A stretch of DNA of 60,018 nucleotides from a virus: positions 1-60,018 of IMG/VR virus record IMGVR_UViG_3300007513_000043; one strand, 5' to 3'. Position numbers and translations under genes: made by a program. The notes beneath the pieces were generated by a model that was given only the letters and a program-made list of their open reading frames with translations, was not told the origin of the DNA and ran no database searches. Below, piece by piece: positions 1 to 6,748 of this stretch (positions within the stretch are counted from its first letter, which is position 1; each line of letters starts with the position of its first letter).

Positions 1-119
1 CAGAGAGACCTTGAAAGGAGGGACGGAGAATGAGTAAATCAATCAAGAATATTAAAAACATATCTCAATTAATAGATTATATAGGAATTGAAAGGGAAAA
101 ATTCAACCCTATATCAGAC
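1..119. repeat. Terminal direct repeat, left copy
   Basis: The first 119 bases are identical to the last 119 (59900-60018). The repeat covers the end of the gene at 59606-59932 and the start of the gene at 30-215, both of which read continuously when the ends are joined. The simplest reading is a circularly closed assembly of a 59,899-bp unit; a true short terminal redundancy in the virion is the alternative. Confidence 0.97.
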
Positions 120-215
120 GATGACAGAAGTCCTCAAGTTATGGAGTGTAGAAACTTGTTGTGCGATATTGAGTCGGTTCTAATAACCTTAGCATATGGG
201 AGGGACAACGAATGA
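30..215 (+). CDS. Small early protein, unknown (61 aa)
   Basis: This 61-residue protein is not recognised. It starts at an ATG a few bases after a strong GGAGGGACGGAG ribosome binding site, and its start overlaps the stop of the upstream gene across the circle junction. It ends in an ATGA overlap with the next gene, so it belongs to a translationally coupled early operon. The composition is acidic and helical with no membrane segment or metal-binding motif. Its first 90 bases are repeated at the right end of the window, where the copy is cut off. Confidence 0.7.
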   Translation: MSKSIKNIKNISQLIDYIGIEREKFNPISDDDRSPQVMECRNLLCDIESVLITLAYGRDNE

Positions 216-373
216 GTAACATAATGGATATATGCAACACTGACGAGTTTGAATTCTTTTTAATTTGGCTTGTTGATGTGAAGGGTTTCGAAGATGCAAA
301 GTTTATGATAGATGTGGCTTGTAATCCTCACAAATATAACAAGTACTATCAAGAGTATAAGGAGACCGAATGA
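212..373 (+). CDS. Small early protein, unknown (53 aa)
   Basis: A 53-residue ORF fills the gap between two coupled genes exactly: ATG overlaps the previous stop (ATGA) and its TGA overlaps the next ATG at 370. The preceding AGGGACAACGA is a plausible ribosome binding site. It is acidic with a hydrophobic N-terminal third rich in Phe and Leu, but no clear membrane helix. No family is recognised. The case for it rests on perfect operon packing and continuous reading. Confidence 0.7.
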   Translation: MSNIMDICNTDEFEFFLIWLVDVKGFEDAKFMIDVACNPHKYNKYYQEYKETE

Positions 374-573
374 AAATCACATCACAAACTCGAGAAGACT
401 ATCAGAGATTTAAATTACATCATTCTTTGAGCATATTAAGAACAATAGATGTTGCTTTAAAGTCGAAGGTGTCTCTTGTGGCTCTTGGAAAGATATTAAG
501 AACATTAGAGCCTAAAATTGATGACGCAATAGACACTAAAAGAATATTAAATGAATGGAGGAAAGGTAAATGA
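370..573 (+). CDS. Small early protein, unknown (67 aa)
   Basis: This 67-residue, mildly basic, helix-rich protein starts after AAGGAGACCGA and is joined to both neighbours by 4-base ATGA overlaps. The central segment with repeated Leu and Ile suggests a small helical bundle. No family is recognised. It belongs to the chain of very small early genes, a usual place for host-takeover or regulatory proteins; that role is inferred only from position. Confidence 0.7.
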   Translation: MKITSQTREDYQRFKLHHSLSILRTIDVALKSKVSLVALGKILRTLEPKIDDAIDTKRILNEWRKGK

Positions 574-800
574 AATCATATAGAATACTATGGATTAAAG
601 ATGAGTATATAAAACATTCAATATATGCCCAGTTTTCATCAGAAGGTGTAGCAAAGGCATATGCAGAAGGTTGTAGAGACGGGTGGACTGAGGGGTATGA
701 AGAGAATGTTCAAGTCATACTTGCAGTTGATGAGAGAACACCCGAGAGAATAAAAGAACACTATCAAATAGAAAAGGAGAACGAAGATGAGAGCAAGTAA
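570..800 (+). CDS. Small early protein, unknown (76 aa)
   Basis: A 76-residue acidic protein with an AGGAAAGGTAA ribosome binding site and a coupled start. The pattern near residues 30-45 (an AKAYAEGCRDG-like stretch) resembles that of the protein at 8639-8887 (AEAYIVGCADV), and both have an aromatic N-terminal strand region with W. They may be distant members of one small phage family. No function is assigned. Confidence 0.7.
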   Translation: MKSYRILWIKDEYIKHSIYAQFSSEGVAKAYAEGCRDGWTEGYEENVQVILAVDERTPERIKEHYQIEKENEDESK

Positions 801-963
801 AATAAACCTAAAAGAATGTACATACGAGCAAATGGAAGATGAGTGTTTCGAGGTAATGGGAACACCATACGGACATAACATAATAAGTTGTATCTGTCAA
901 GTTGCCGAAGACAGATTTGGTAAAGAGAAGGCTGAATCACTATTTAAACGATATCAACAATAA
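787..963 (+). CDS. Small early protein, unknown (58 aa)
   Basis: A 58-residue ORF overlaps the end of the preceding gene by 14 bases. The ribosome binding site AAGGAG sits inside the upstream reading frame, so translation is probably coupled. Four cysteines (residues 11, 20, 35 and 37) are present, but the spacing does not match a standard zinc knuckle. It stops at TAA just before another GGAGAACGA ribosome binding site. No family is recognised. Confidence 0.65.
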   Translation: MRASKINLKECTYEQMEDECFEVMGTPYGHNIISCICQVAEDRFGKEKAESLFKRYQQ

Positions 964-972
964 GGAGAACGA

Positions 973-1299
973 ATGAAAAGAATAGAAGAGGCTTACATAG
1001 GATTAGAGTTAGGCACACATACGTGGAACGTAGACATAGAGAACAATGCAATGGAGGATATACTCGATGCTGGTATTGGGTGTTATCCCGAAGACATATA
1101 TGCTTTAATATATAAAGGATATAGTTGTTCGGAAGAGAAACTGAAAATGATGCTTAACGAACCCGATAATTCTAATAATATGCTATACCCACTTGATTGT
1201 TACAGAGATTTATCTTATGACGATTGGTTGGAGTATAAAAAGGAATGGGACGAGTTTGAGAAAGAGGCAGAGAAAAGAAAAAAGGAGCAATTAGGATAA
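973..1299 (+). CDS. Hypothetical early protein (108 aa)
   Basis: This 108-residue acidic protein starts at ATG after AAGGAGAACGA and ends in a TAATG overlap with the following gene. The N-terminal half is mixed alpha/beta; the last 25 residues form a charged helix rich in Glu and Lys. Nothing in it matches a family I can name. The following HTH gene suggests a regulatory neighbourhood, but no role is assigned. Confidence 0.75.
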   Translation: MKRIEEAYIGLELGTHTWNVDIENNAMEDILDAGIGCYPEDIYALIYKGYSCSEEKLKMMLNEPDNSNNMLYPLDCYRDLSYDDWLEYKKEWDEFEKEAEKRKKEQLG

Positions 1300-1544
1300 T
1301 GAACTTATTCGAACAGAACCAACACAAACCAACAACCAAAACTGGTAAGGTCTTGGCTCACTTACAAGAACACGGCAGTATAACCTCGTGGGACGCAATT
1401 CAGTTATATAGAGCAACGAGATTGTCGGCAATAATCTTTAACCTTCGTGAAGAAGGATATGATATATGGAGTGAGAATTGCAACGACAAGGAAACTAAGA
1501 CACACTGGGTTAATTATATATATAAAGGGAAGGAGAGCAAATGA
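1299..1544 (+). CDS. Winged helix-turn-helix DNA-binding protein (81 aa)
   Basis: The sequence matches the small phage winged-helix proteins that read K-x-x-KVLxHLxxHGSIT, then helices ending in TRLSAxIxxLRxxGYxI, then a beta wing. The helix-turn-helix lies at residues 15-55 and the basic/aromatic wing at 55-81. It is coupled to both neighbours by TAATG and ATGA overlaps. Members of this group are found in many phage early regions and are taken to be DNA-binding; the target here is unknown. Confidence 0.75.
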   Translation: MNLFEQNQHKPTTKTGKVLAHLQEHGSITSWDAIQLYRATRLSAIIFNLREEGYDIWSENCNDKETKTHWVNYIYKGKESK

Positions 1545-1972
1545 TAGAGTATAGAGGCGAGGTAACAATAAAAACAAATGGAACTGACGGAAGACCAACC
1601 GAGATACATCACGGCTCGGGGTACTATGACACCAAAGAGCAAGTAGAGAGGTGGTTTAAGTTAGAAAGAACGTGCTTAATGGAAGGGGACGAGGTTCTTA
1701 AAGAGAAGATAGAGACGTGTGAGATTAATATGACCGACAATGAAGACGTAGCCAAGAAAGAAGGTTATAAACCCTTTGGAGTTACAATATGGGAAGAGTG
1801 TAAATACTATAAAACCTATTGGGCAAAGGATAAGGAGGCTATGGAGACAGAGGACGCAACAGAGATTATATCTAATGACTTTTCTGACGGACACTTTGAA
1901 TGGTGTAAGGGGTCAGAAGATTGGGATATAGACGAGGTTCATCAACCAATACCAGTAAAGGACAGCAAATGA
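1541..1972 (+). CDS. Hypothetical early protein (143 aa)
   Basis: A 143-residue acidic protein starting at ATG after AAGGAGAGCAA. The N-terminal 20 residues look like two beta strands; the middle is rich in Glu, Lys and Trp. There are several Cys (around residues 45, 60, 87 and 121), but they are too far apart for an obvious zinc site. No family is recognised. It is coupled to both neighbours by ATGA overlaps. Confidence 0.75.
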   Translation: MIEYRGEVTIKTNGTDGRPTEIHHGSGYYDTKEQVERWFKLERTCLMEGDEVLKEKIETCEINMTDNEDVAKKEGYKPFGVTIWEECKYYKTYWAKDKEAMETEDATEIISNDFSDGHFEWCKGSEDWDIDEVHQPIPVKDSK

Positions 1973-2166
1973 AAAAGAAAAAAGATTGTTGTGTCCCTAA
2001 CATTCATAAAGATAGGAAAAAAAATATGACGGAGGATTATTTAGATGCCTTCGACCATATAAGGAGTTTAGCAGACCTTGAGTGGAATGGGAGTATAACA
2101 AGAGAAACATACTTTAACCGAATAGATGATATAATAACAAAAATAAGCGAAAAGGAGAACAAATAA
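1969..2166 (+). CDS. Small early protein, unknown (65 aa)
   Basis: The start chosen is the ATG at 1969, overlapping the previous stop; an upstream in-frame TTG lies inside the preceding gene and has no better ribosome binding site. The first 20 residues are very basic with a CCVPNIH motif; the rest is an acidic amphipathic helix. It ends KENK because its last codons double as the ribosome binding site of the next gene. No function is recognised. Confidence 0.7.
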   Translation: MKKKKDCCVPNIHKDRKKNMTEDYLDAFDHIRSLADLEWNGSITRETYFNRIDDIITKISEKENK

Positions 2167-2726
2167 TGCATTACGTAATCAGAGCATTGGTGTATGCTGA
2201 TACACCCGAAGAGGCTTTACAAAAAGCAAAATATGATGTGTTTGAGAAACTGGTAGACCCCGAGTACAATAGTGGTTTTGACTACTATCAAACATTTGAC
2301 AACGAAGGCTCTTGCGTTAGTGGGAGGGGTCGCTGGGGAGATTTACCAGCAGTAATGAGAGCAGATAGCAAAGAAGGAAAGATGTATATAAAAGAGGGTT
2401 GGAAATATATGTGCCGAGAACAAAAATACCATATGGACAAGATAAGAAAGTGGTTTAAGAAAGGTCGCACACTACACGACCTTCGCAGTGGAGATTACAA
2501 AAGAACAGACGGAATGATTAAATATCATTTTAATCGCATTGGTTCATATAGTGGAGACACCTACCTTCTTTATGATAATGACGGAGAGGCAATATACACC
2601 AAAAGACACCTTAAAGATGTAATGGAGAGGTGGGATTCTATATATGGAGATAAAGAGAAACACGCAAGAAACCCATATGATGCTCACGACCACATCTACG
2701 TTGTTTTAGCAGATGTTCACGGATAG
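2166..2726 (+). CDS. Hypothetical early protein (186 aa)
   Basis: A 186-residue protein starting in a TAATG overlap. The opening strand-turn-helix (YVIRALVYADTPEEALQKA) resembles the phage proteins in which a short beta strand is followed by a helix carrying an EEAL motif. The rest is rich in Tyr, Asp and Lys. The function is unknown. It is the last gene before a promoter gap, so it closes the first early segment. Confidence 0.8.
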   Translation: MHYVIRALVYADTPEEALQKAKYDVFEKLVDPEYNSGFDYYQTFDNEGSCVSGRGRWGDLPAVMRADSKEGKMYIKEGWKYMCREQKYHMDKIRKWFKKGRTLHDLRSGDYKRTDGMIKYHFNRIGSYSGDTYLLYDNDGEAIYTKRHLKDVMERWDSIYGDKEKHARNPYDAHDHIYVVLADVHG

Positions 2727-2736
2727 AAAACAATCA

Positions 2737-2766
2737 TTGACAATTACTACTAATGTTACGTATATT
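2737..2766 (+). promoter_or_regulatory. Sigma70-like promoter of the switch segment
   Basis: TTGACA (2737-2742) and TATATT (2761-2766) are separated by 18 bases, a near-consensus sigma70 promoter. It lies in a 63-base gap and reads toward the genes at 2790 and 3010. The -10 element sits inside the recurring 14-bp motif at 2755-2768, so a protein bound there would block this promoter. Confidence 0.6.
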
Positions 2767-2768
2767 AC
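2755..2768 (+). promoter_or_regulatory. Recurring GTTACGTA motif, site 1
   Basis: GTTACGTATATTAC, one of six intergenic copies with consensus K-TTACGTA-D-R-TTAC. It overlaps the -10 element of the promoter at 2737-2766 and is followed by ATATG, as also at sites 2 and 5. It reads in the direction of the downstream gene. Probably an operator. Confidence 0.6.
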
Positions 2769-2789
2769 ATATGATGTGTGGAGGTTAAT

Positions 2790-3023
2790 ATGATTATAAT
2801 GGTCAAAAAAGGGTTGTTAGGACAATACACAATCCCCTACGGAGTGTATTTCGAGAAAAATAGTGTTCTTACTATGAACGAAATACTCAACTGGGATTTG
2901 GTCGTTGAAAATATAACAAACCTTAAAATAAGAAATAAAGTAATAGCAGAAGGTGTTTTATTCGGAGACGAATACCCACCAGATACACCTATTACAGAGG
3001 GGAGACGGAATGAAGACTTGTGA
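2790..3023 (+). CDS. Hypothetical protein of the switch segment (77 aa)
   Basis: The ATG at 2790 is preceded by a perfect GGAGGT ribosome binding site; an in-frame GTG at 2778 is less likely. The 77-residue product opens with MIIMVKKGLLGQY, a beta-strand pattern with a hydrophobic start, but has no full membrane helix. It overlaps the next gene by 14 bases, whose ribosome binding site lies within this frame. It is the first gene behind the promoter carrying motif site 1. No family is recognised. Confidence 0.75.
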   Translation: MIIMVKKGLLGQYTIPYGVYFEKNSVLTMNEILNWDLVVENITNLKIRNKVIAEGVLFGDEYPPDTPITEGRRNEDL

Positions 3024-3213
3024 TATGAACGTGCGTGGTATAGATTCAAAACTATATAGAGAGTTTAAATCAAAGGTATACAGCAAGGGTTATAAAAACG
3101 TCAAGGAGTGTATGACACACCTTATGATGAAATTTGTTAATTCGAGCGAGAAGAAGAATGGTGTTGATTTCTTTGATTCAGACTTTAAGCCACACCAATC
3201 TCGCAACAATTAA
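3010..3213 (+). CDS. Ribbon-helix-helix transcriptional regulator (67 aa)
   Basis: The pattern of a beta strand (CDMNVRGID, residues 3-11), helix 1 (SKLYREFKSKVYSKG), and helix 2 (NVKECMTHLMMKFVN) is that of Arc/MetJ-type ribbon-helix-helix proteins, which bind DNA as dimers through the strand. The start is the ATG after GGGGAGACGGA. Its 3' end overlaps by 29 bases the tail of the oppositely oriented gene at 3185-3397, and copies of the recurring motif lie on both sides (2755 and 3401). It is therefore one of two good candidates for the protein that reads that motif. Confidence 0.75.
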   Translation: MKTCDMNVRGIDSKLYREFKSKVYSKGYKNVKECMTHLMMKFVNSSEKKNGVDFFDSDFKPHQSRNN

Positions 3214-3397
3214 TTAAATGAATATATTTCTCGGGGATACAATCAGAAATAAACTCAAGAGCAATGTTTGGCTCATCGCCTTCTAATAAGGTCTTATCTG
3301 AATTTGCCTTGTCAATATATTCACACAAACCAGTGCATTCTCCAGTTGCATCGTTATACCATATTTTAAGAGTGTAAACTTTTTTACCTTTCTTCAT
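3185..3397 (-). CDS. Hypothetical protein, oppositely oriented within the early block (70 aa)
   Basis: A 70-residue acidic protein is read leftward inside an otherwise rightward block. It has a beta-hairpin-like N-terminus and five Cys. The only possible start in frame is the ATG at 3397; upstream in frame there is no ATG, GTG or TTG for at least 12 codons. No Shine-Dalgarno sequence precedes it: the bases where one should lie are occupied by motif site 2 (3401-3414). It may have a leaderless message. Divergent from the Cro-like gene at 3480, it gives the segment a lysogeny-switch-like layout, but the protein does not look like a repressor. Confidence 0.6.
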   Translation of the reverse strand: MKKGKKVYTLKIWYNDATGECTGLCEYIDKANSDKTLLEGDEPNIALEFISDCIPEKYIHLINCCEIGVA

Positions 3398-3400
3398 ATG

Positions 3401-3414
3401 GTAATCTACGTAAC
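3401..3414 (-). promoter_or_regulatory. Recurring GTTACGTA motif, site 2
   Basis: On the minus strand GTTACGTAGATTAC, ending three bases before the ATG of the leftward gene at 3397. A TTGCAT hexamer precedes it by three bases plus TG, exactly as at site 5. It lies in the 82-base divergent gap between that gene and the Cro-like gene at 3480. Confidence 0.6.
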
Positions 3415-3479
3415 AGAATGCAAAAATAAAATAAATAGTTTGTAAATTAATATTTACAGATTAAATTAGAGGTATGGCA

Positions 3480-3680
3480 ATGGATTACATAAAGCAACAT
3501 ATAGATGATAATGGGATAAAGCACACTTGGGTAGCAGATAAGTTACACATAAGCAAGTCCTACCTATCTCTGATACTTTCGGGGACTCGGACGGCACCGA
3601 GTTGGTTCGAAAAAGAGGTTGTAAAGTTACTTAAAATAAACAAAGGGGAAATAAATGAGTTCAGAAAATCCGACCTATGA
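3480..3680 (+). CDS. Cro/CI-type helix-turn-helix regulator (66 aa)
   Basis: Residues 5-55 form a classic five-helix XRE fold: IKHTWVADKLHISKSYLSLILSGTR contains helix 2, the turn and the recognition helix. At 66 residues it is a Cro-sized single-domain protein. Two in-frame ATGs exist (3474 and 3480). The TAGAGGT ribosome binding site directly abuts the first and is properly spaced from the second, so 3480 is preferred. The 3' end overlaps the annealing-protein gene by 26 bases. Likely target: operators in the 3398-3473 gap, possibly the recurring motif. Confidence 0.85.
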   Translation: MDYIKQHIDDNGIKHTWVADKLHISKSYLSLILSGTRTAPSWFEKEVVKLLKINKGEINEFRKSDL

Positions 3681-4374
3681 AGGGGTGTGGGAGAGACTAT
3701 CCAATGTTGATGTTTCAGAACACATCGAAGTAATAAAAACAAATAGTTCCTTCCAACCAAAGTATCTATCTTGGGCTTGGGCTTGGGGGGTTATGATGCA
3801 ACACTATTCGGACTTTAGATTTGAGTTTACTCAATGGGAGTATCCGGAGGGTGTAATGAAGGACGTGTTGGTTCACGAAGACAAGTCTTGTATGGTAGAG
3901 GTAACTTGTAGAATAGGCTCTCTACATAGAACAATGTGGTTAGCCGTTATGAACTACAAGCACGAGAGTATACCAAATCCAAGCACAGCACAGATAAATA
4001 AGGCTAAAATGAGATGCCTCGTTAAGTGTATGGCTCTGTATGGACTGGGTCACTATATCTATGCTGGAGAAGACTTGCCCGAACAACCCAAAGAAAAACC
4101 AAAAAAGAAACCACCAGCAAAGAAACTCAAAGAGACTGCTAAAAAGAAACCAAAACCAGTGTTAAGAGCGAATCAAGAAGAGTTAAACGAGCCTATTGAT
4201 TTAAGAAACGATTATATTAAATTGATAAGTGAGGGACTTGATAGCGATGTTTTTGATGAGAACAACAAGGCAAGTATAACAAACTTTCTTGCTGGAGTAA
4301 CAGACACAACCACTGACCAAGAGTTGGAAAAGTGGGCAAACAGAATACAATCATTAATAAAGGAGAATAAATAA
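3655..4374 (+). CDS. Sak3-like single-strand annealing protein (DUF1071 family)
   Basis: Residues 5-145 match the phage annealing-protein family once called DUF1071 (Sak3). Typical features are an N-terminal YEGVWERLSNVDV, the YLSWAWAW motif at about 38-45, and INKAKMRCLVKCMALYGLG near 115-135. These proteins coat and anneal single-stranded DNA during recombination-dependent repair and replication. The C-terminal 90 residues are a Lys/Pro linker followed by a small helical domain. The ribosome binding site is AAAGGGGAA. It is the first gene of the recombination set and works with the SSB-like protein (4547), exonuclease (5990) and resolvase (6963). Confidence 0.85.
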   Translation: MSSENPTYEGVWERLSNVDVSEHIEVIKTNSSFQPKYLSWAWAWGVMMQHYSDFRFEFTQWEYPEGVMKDVLVHEDKSCMVEVTCRIGSLHRTMWLAVMNYKHESIPNPSTAQINKAKMRCLVKCMALYGLGHYIYAGEDLPEQPKEKPKKKPPAKKLKETAKKKPKPVLRANQEELNEPIDLRNDYIKLISEGLDSDVFDENNKASITNFLAGVTDTTTDQELEKWANRIQSLIKENK

Positions 4375-4547
4375 TGGGAAGAATATATTCAGAAGAAGAA
4401 AGAAAAGACATTGCAAGATATACTAAAAGGTTAAGGTGGAATCCTCACACAGAAAAGCAGTACTGGGAAATAGTAAAAGATAAGAAAGAGGTAGTAGGAA
4501 CTGCACCTTTCTCAATGTTCAAAGATTATAATAAAGGAGATGAATAA
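4374..4547 (+). CDS. Small basic protein between annealing protein and SSB (57 aa)
   Basis: A 57-residue ORF exactly bridges two recombination genes, with TAATG overlaps at both ends and AAGGAGAATAA in front. The N-terminal half is a basic helix (SEEERKDIARYTKRLRW); the rest is polar with two Trp. No family is recognised. Its position suggests a replication or recombination accessory role. Confidence 0.75.
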   Translation: MGRIYSEEERKDIARYTKRLRWNPHTEKQYWEIVKDKKEVVGTAPFSMFKDYNKGDE

Positions 4548-4930
4548 TGGCGATTCTTAAATTTAGCGAACACTCAAACCTAAAGGTTAAATTAGAGTAT
4601 GCTACTGGTAAGGAGGTGGAAAGTCAATTTAAAGATAAGGACGGAAACCCACGAAAGCAGTTTATGTGGAGATGCAATGGAGATGATATAATATATGCAA
4701 GTCCTTCTTTAAATGCTATGTTGATGCAAGAGACTAAGGGAATGGTTGCTGGTACAGAGGTGGAAATCAAAAAAGTCGATAGTGGAAACACCGACCCTAA
4801 CGGGAAAAAGATACTTATCTTTGCAGTTAACAACAGAACAATGGATATGCGTAACAAAGGGGTTGAGGCTGAAGAGGATATATCTAAAGATGAAAGTGTT
4901 GAGGTAACCGATGAAGACATACCATTTTAA
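4547..4930 (+). CDS. SSB-like single-stranded DNA-binding protein
   Basis: A 127-residue protein with a beta-rich N-terminal 95 residues and a disordered acidic tail ending DEDIPF. That ending is the hallmark of bacterial SSB C-termini, which recruit replication and repair partners. The body does not read as a canonical SSB OB fold, so the assignment rests on tail, size and context between the annealing protein and the replisome-organiser-like gene. If it carries the host-type tail, it could bring host replication proteins to phage DNA. Ribosome binding site AAAGGAGATGA; stop overlaps the next ATG (TAATG). Confidence 0.65.
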   Translation: MAILKFSEHSNLKVKLEYATGKEVESQFKDKDGNPRKQFMWRCNGDDIIYASPSLNAMLMQETKGMVAGTEVEIKKVDSGNTDPNGKKILIFAVNNRTMDMRNKGVEAEEDISKDESVEVTDEDIPF

Positions 4931-5679
4931 TGGCTAAGAGATTCACAGACAACCAAAAATGGAATAGAAACTGGTTTATGGAACTATCTAAGGACGAAAA
5001 ACTATTATGGTTATATATATTAGATAATTGCGAACCAAATGGTTTATTCGACCCTAACTGGAAACTTATAAACTTTATGTTGGAAACAAACTTTAACGAC
5101 ATTCCAAAGGCTTTAGAAAAGCAATTAGTGAGAACCAATCACTCACGCAAAATATTTGTGGAAGATTTCGTTAACTTTCAATATGGAGATTTAAAGGATA
5201 CAAGCAACCTTCATAAACGTATTCATATTGTCTTAAAGGATTTCGGTATCGATATTCCAATTGGTAAGGGTTCCGGAACCCCTAAGGCAGAGACTAAGAG
5301 TAAGAGTAAGAGTAGTATTAAAAGTAATGTAAAGAAGAAGGACGTATCATTAGAAAGTATAGACCAAAAGTTCTTGAATGATTTACAACTTGCAAACCTA
5401 TCTGTTGATGTTAAAGACCAGTTTGAAAGGTTTAAAGACCACTTGTCTGCTAATGGAAAAACATACAAGGATTATCAAGCTGGGTTTAGGAACTGGGTTA
5501 AAAGTCCTTATGTGGAAAAGACAGATAGAATAAGAAATAAGATGCACGAAGAAAAGAAAACGCAAGAGAGAAGAAGGGAACTTGAAGAGCCAGTTGAATA
5601 TGCATCTACAGAAGAGATAAAAGAGGCTTTACAAAACGTTAATCAAGTCAAGGATAAAATGAAATGGAAGACAAGTTAG
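4930..5679 (+). CDS. Replisome-organiser-like replication initiation protein
   Basis: A 249-residue protein. Residues 1-110 form a basic winged-helix-like region starting MAKRFTDNQKWNRNWFMELS with LWLYILDNCEPNGLFD, as in phage replisome organisers. A Lys/Ser linker follows at about 113-135. The C-terminal segment (FERFKDHLSANGKTYKDYQAGFRNWV) is the short helical domain common in phage DnaD-like and replication O-type proteins. With no polymerase, primase or helicase gene in the genome, such an origin-binding loader is expected to bring in the host replisome. The start overlaps the previous stop. The exact family is not certain. Confidence 0.65.
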   Translation: MAKRFTDNQKWNRNWFMELSKDEKLLWLYILDNCEPNGLFDPNWKLINFMLETNFNDIPKALEKQLVRTNHSRKIFVEDFVNFQYGDLKDTSNLHKRIHIVLKDFGIDIPIGKGSGTPKAETKSKSKSSIKSNVKKKDVSLESIDQKFLNDLQLANLSVDVKDQFERFKDHLSANGKTYKDYQAGFRNWVKSPYVEKTDRIRNKMHEEKKTQERRRELEEPVEYASTEEIKEALQNVNQVKDKMKWKTS

Positions 5680-5876
5680 ATATAACGACACTCTTGGAGT
5701 TTTTAGAGTGGTCTGGTGCCGACTTATATTTCAAGAATGTTCCTTTTTTAACAGATAGACACAATCTTACCATTAATAAGATTGATAAGGTCAAACTGAT
5801 AAAATGGGTTCAAGATTTTAATGATAAGCAAGGTCTGATATCTGAAGACGAAAGCACTGAAGACCCGATAAGGTAA
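5664..5876 (+). CDS. Hypothetical protein following the replication protein (70 aa)
   Basis: A 70-residue acidic protein overlapping the end of the replisome-organiser-like gene by 16 bases. It reads as two helices around a short hydrophobic turn and ends in an acidic tail. No family is recognised. It is the last gene before a 113-base non-coding leader, so it probably closes the replication sub-operon. Confidence 0.65.
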   Translation: MEDKLDITTLLEFLEWSGADLYFKNVPFLTDRHNLTINKIDKVKLIKWVQDFNDKQGLISEDESTEDPIR

Positions 5877-5986
5877 CTCGAAGGTAGTCGTCTTTAACCT
5901 ATAGGGGTAGAGCGCTATAAATAGCCACCTCGCTTTGGGCGAGGTATCTTCTGCGCAGAGGATATTTCGCCCTAAAATTAAGGAGA
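5877..5986 (+). ncRNA. Structured 5' leader of the exonuclease operon
   Basis: The gap holds no ORF but is dense in stems. ACCTCGC (5927-5933) pairs with GCGAGGT (5939-5945). A hairpin at 5946-5963 is built on CTGCGCAG. GGGCGA (5937-5942) can instead pair with TCGCCC (5967-5972), excluding the first stem. An AAGGAG ribosome binding site follows at 5980-5985. Earlier, GCTA/TAGC at about 5914-5925 forms a short hairpin. This is the layout of a regulatory leader; no known riboswitch class is recognised. Confidence 0.45.
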
Positions 5987-5989
5987 ATA

Positions 5990-6730
5990 ATGATTAATCC
6001 AATAGAAACATACAACGCATATCTACAAGAAATAAATGGATATGAACAAGAAAAAAGATTGAAGGATAACCCCAATAGTTATAGTGCATCTGGAGCTGGT
6101 CTTTGTCATAGAAAGCACTACTATAACATTAGAAAATATGATAAAAAAACAATATCTGATGACTCGCTAAGGATACTAAGGTTGGGGACTATAATGGGAG
6201 AGGATTTTAGGAAGGCTATTGATAATATTGTGCTTGACAATCCCAATGTATCTGTTTATCAAGAAACACTAATGTCTTCAAAGATGCTGAATATAAAAGG
6301 GCATTGTGATTTGTTGCTCGTAGAAAATGGTATAGGTAAGATGTATGACTGGAAGACGTGTAACTCATTCAAGTTCAAGCACATAGTAAATGGAAATCAC
6401 ACGTCAGAGAACTATGAACTACAAGTTGGAACATACTCTCTTATGGCTCTTGAAATGGGCTTATGTAAAGAAATAAACCATATGGCTTTACTATACTATA
6501 GCAAGAACGACAGCAAAATGAAAGAGCATATTATTTCTAGCGATGCAATAGATAGAGCGAGAGCATATTGGAGAGACGTTGACCACAATGTTCGCTTATC
6601 AAGTGAGCCAACATTAGTAGACATAGAATTTAAAGAGGGTGTTGCACCAGTGTATAAATGGGAGTGTGGAAAGTATTGTGATTACTCTCCTATTTGCCCT
6701 TCGCCACTTAATAAAGAGTTTGTAAAATAG
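5990..6730 (+). CDS. PD-(D/E)XK exonuclease with Fe-S cysteines (Cas4/RecB-like)
   Basis: A 246-residue nuclease. Asp107 (in GHCDLLL) and Asp120-Trp-Lys122 form the PD-(D/E)XK metal site. Cys39 plus the C-terminal Cys226-x3-Cys230-x5-Cys236 match the four-cysteine iron-sulphur cluster of Cas4/AddB-type exonucleases, with one residue more than usual between the first two C-terminal cysteines. It would resect DNA ends to give the single strands used by the annealing protein at 3655. Ribosome binding site AAGGAG at 5980. The leader upstream is structured, suggesting RNA-level control. Confidence 0.85.
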   Translation: MINPIETYNAYLQEINGYEQEKRLKDNPNSYSASGAGLCHRKHYYNIRKYDKKTISDDSLRILRLGTIMGEDFRKAIDNIVLDNPNVSVYQETLMSSKMLNIKGHCDLLLVENGIGKMYDWKTCNSFKFKHIVNGNHTSENYELQVGTYSLMALEMGLCKEINHMALLYYSKNDSKMKEHIISSDAIDRARAYWRDVDHNVRLSSEPTLVDIEFKEGVAPVYKWECGKYCDYSPICPSPLNKEFVK

Positions 6731-6748
6731 AATCGAGGTAATTATATT

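Noticed and set aside
2169-2176. Further TACGTA occurrences in genes (near 2170, 33850, 51362, 56866)
   Set aside because: They match only the six-base core and not the flanking TTAC half-site at the right distance, so they were not counted as operator sites.
4624-4920. Leftward 98-codon ORF opposite the SSB-like gene
   Set aside because: It is a shadow of a well-supported gene, without ribosome binding site or recognisable product.
5877-5986. A tRNA gene in the exonuclease leader
   Set aside because: The GGGGTAGAGC stretch recalls a D-arm, but no acceptor stem, anticodon arm and T-arm can be assembled around it; a regulatory leader is a better description.
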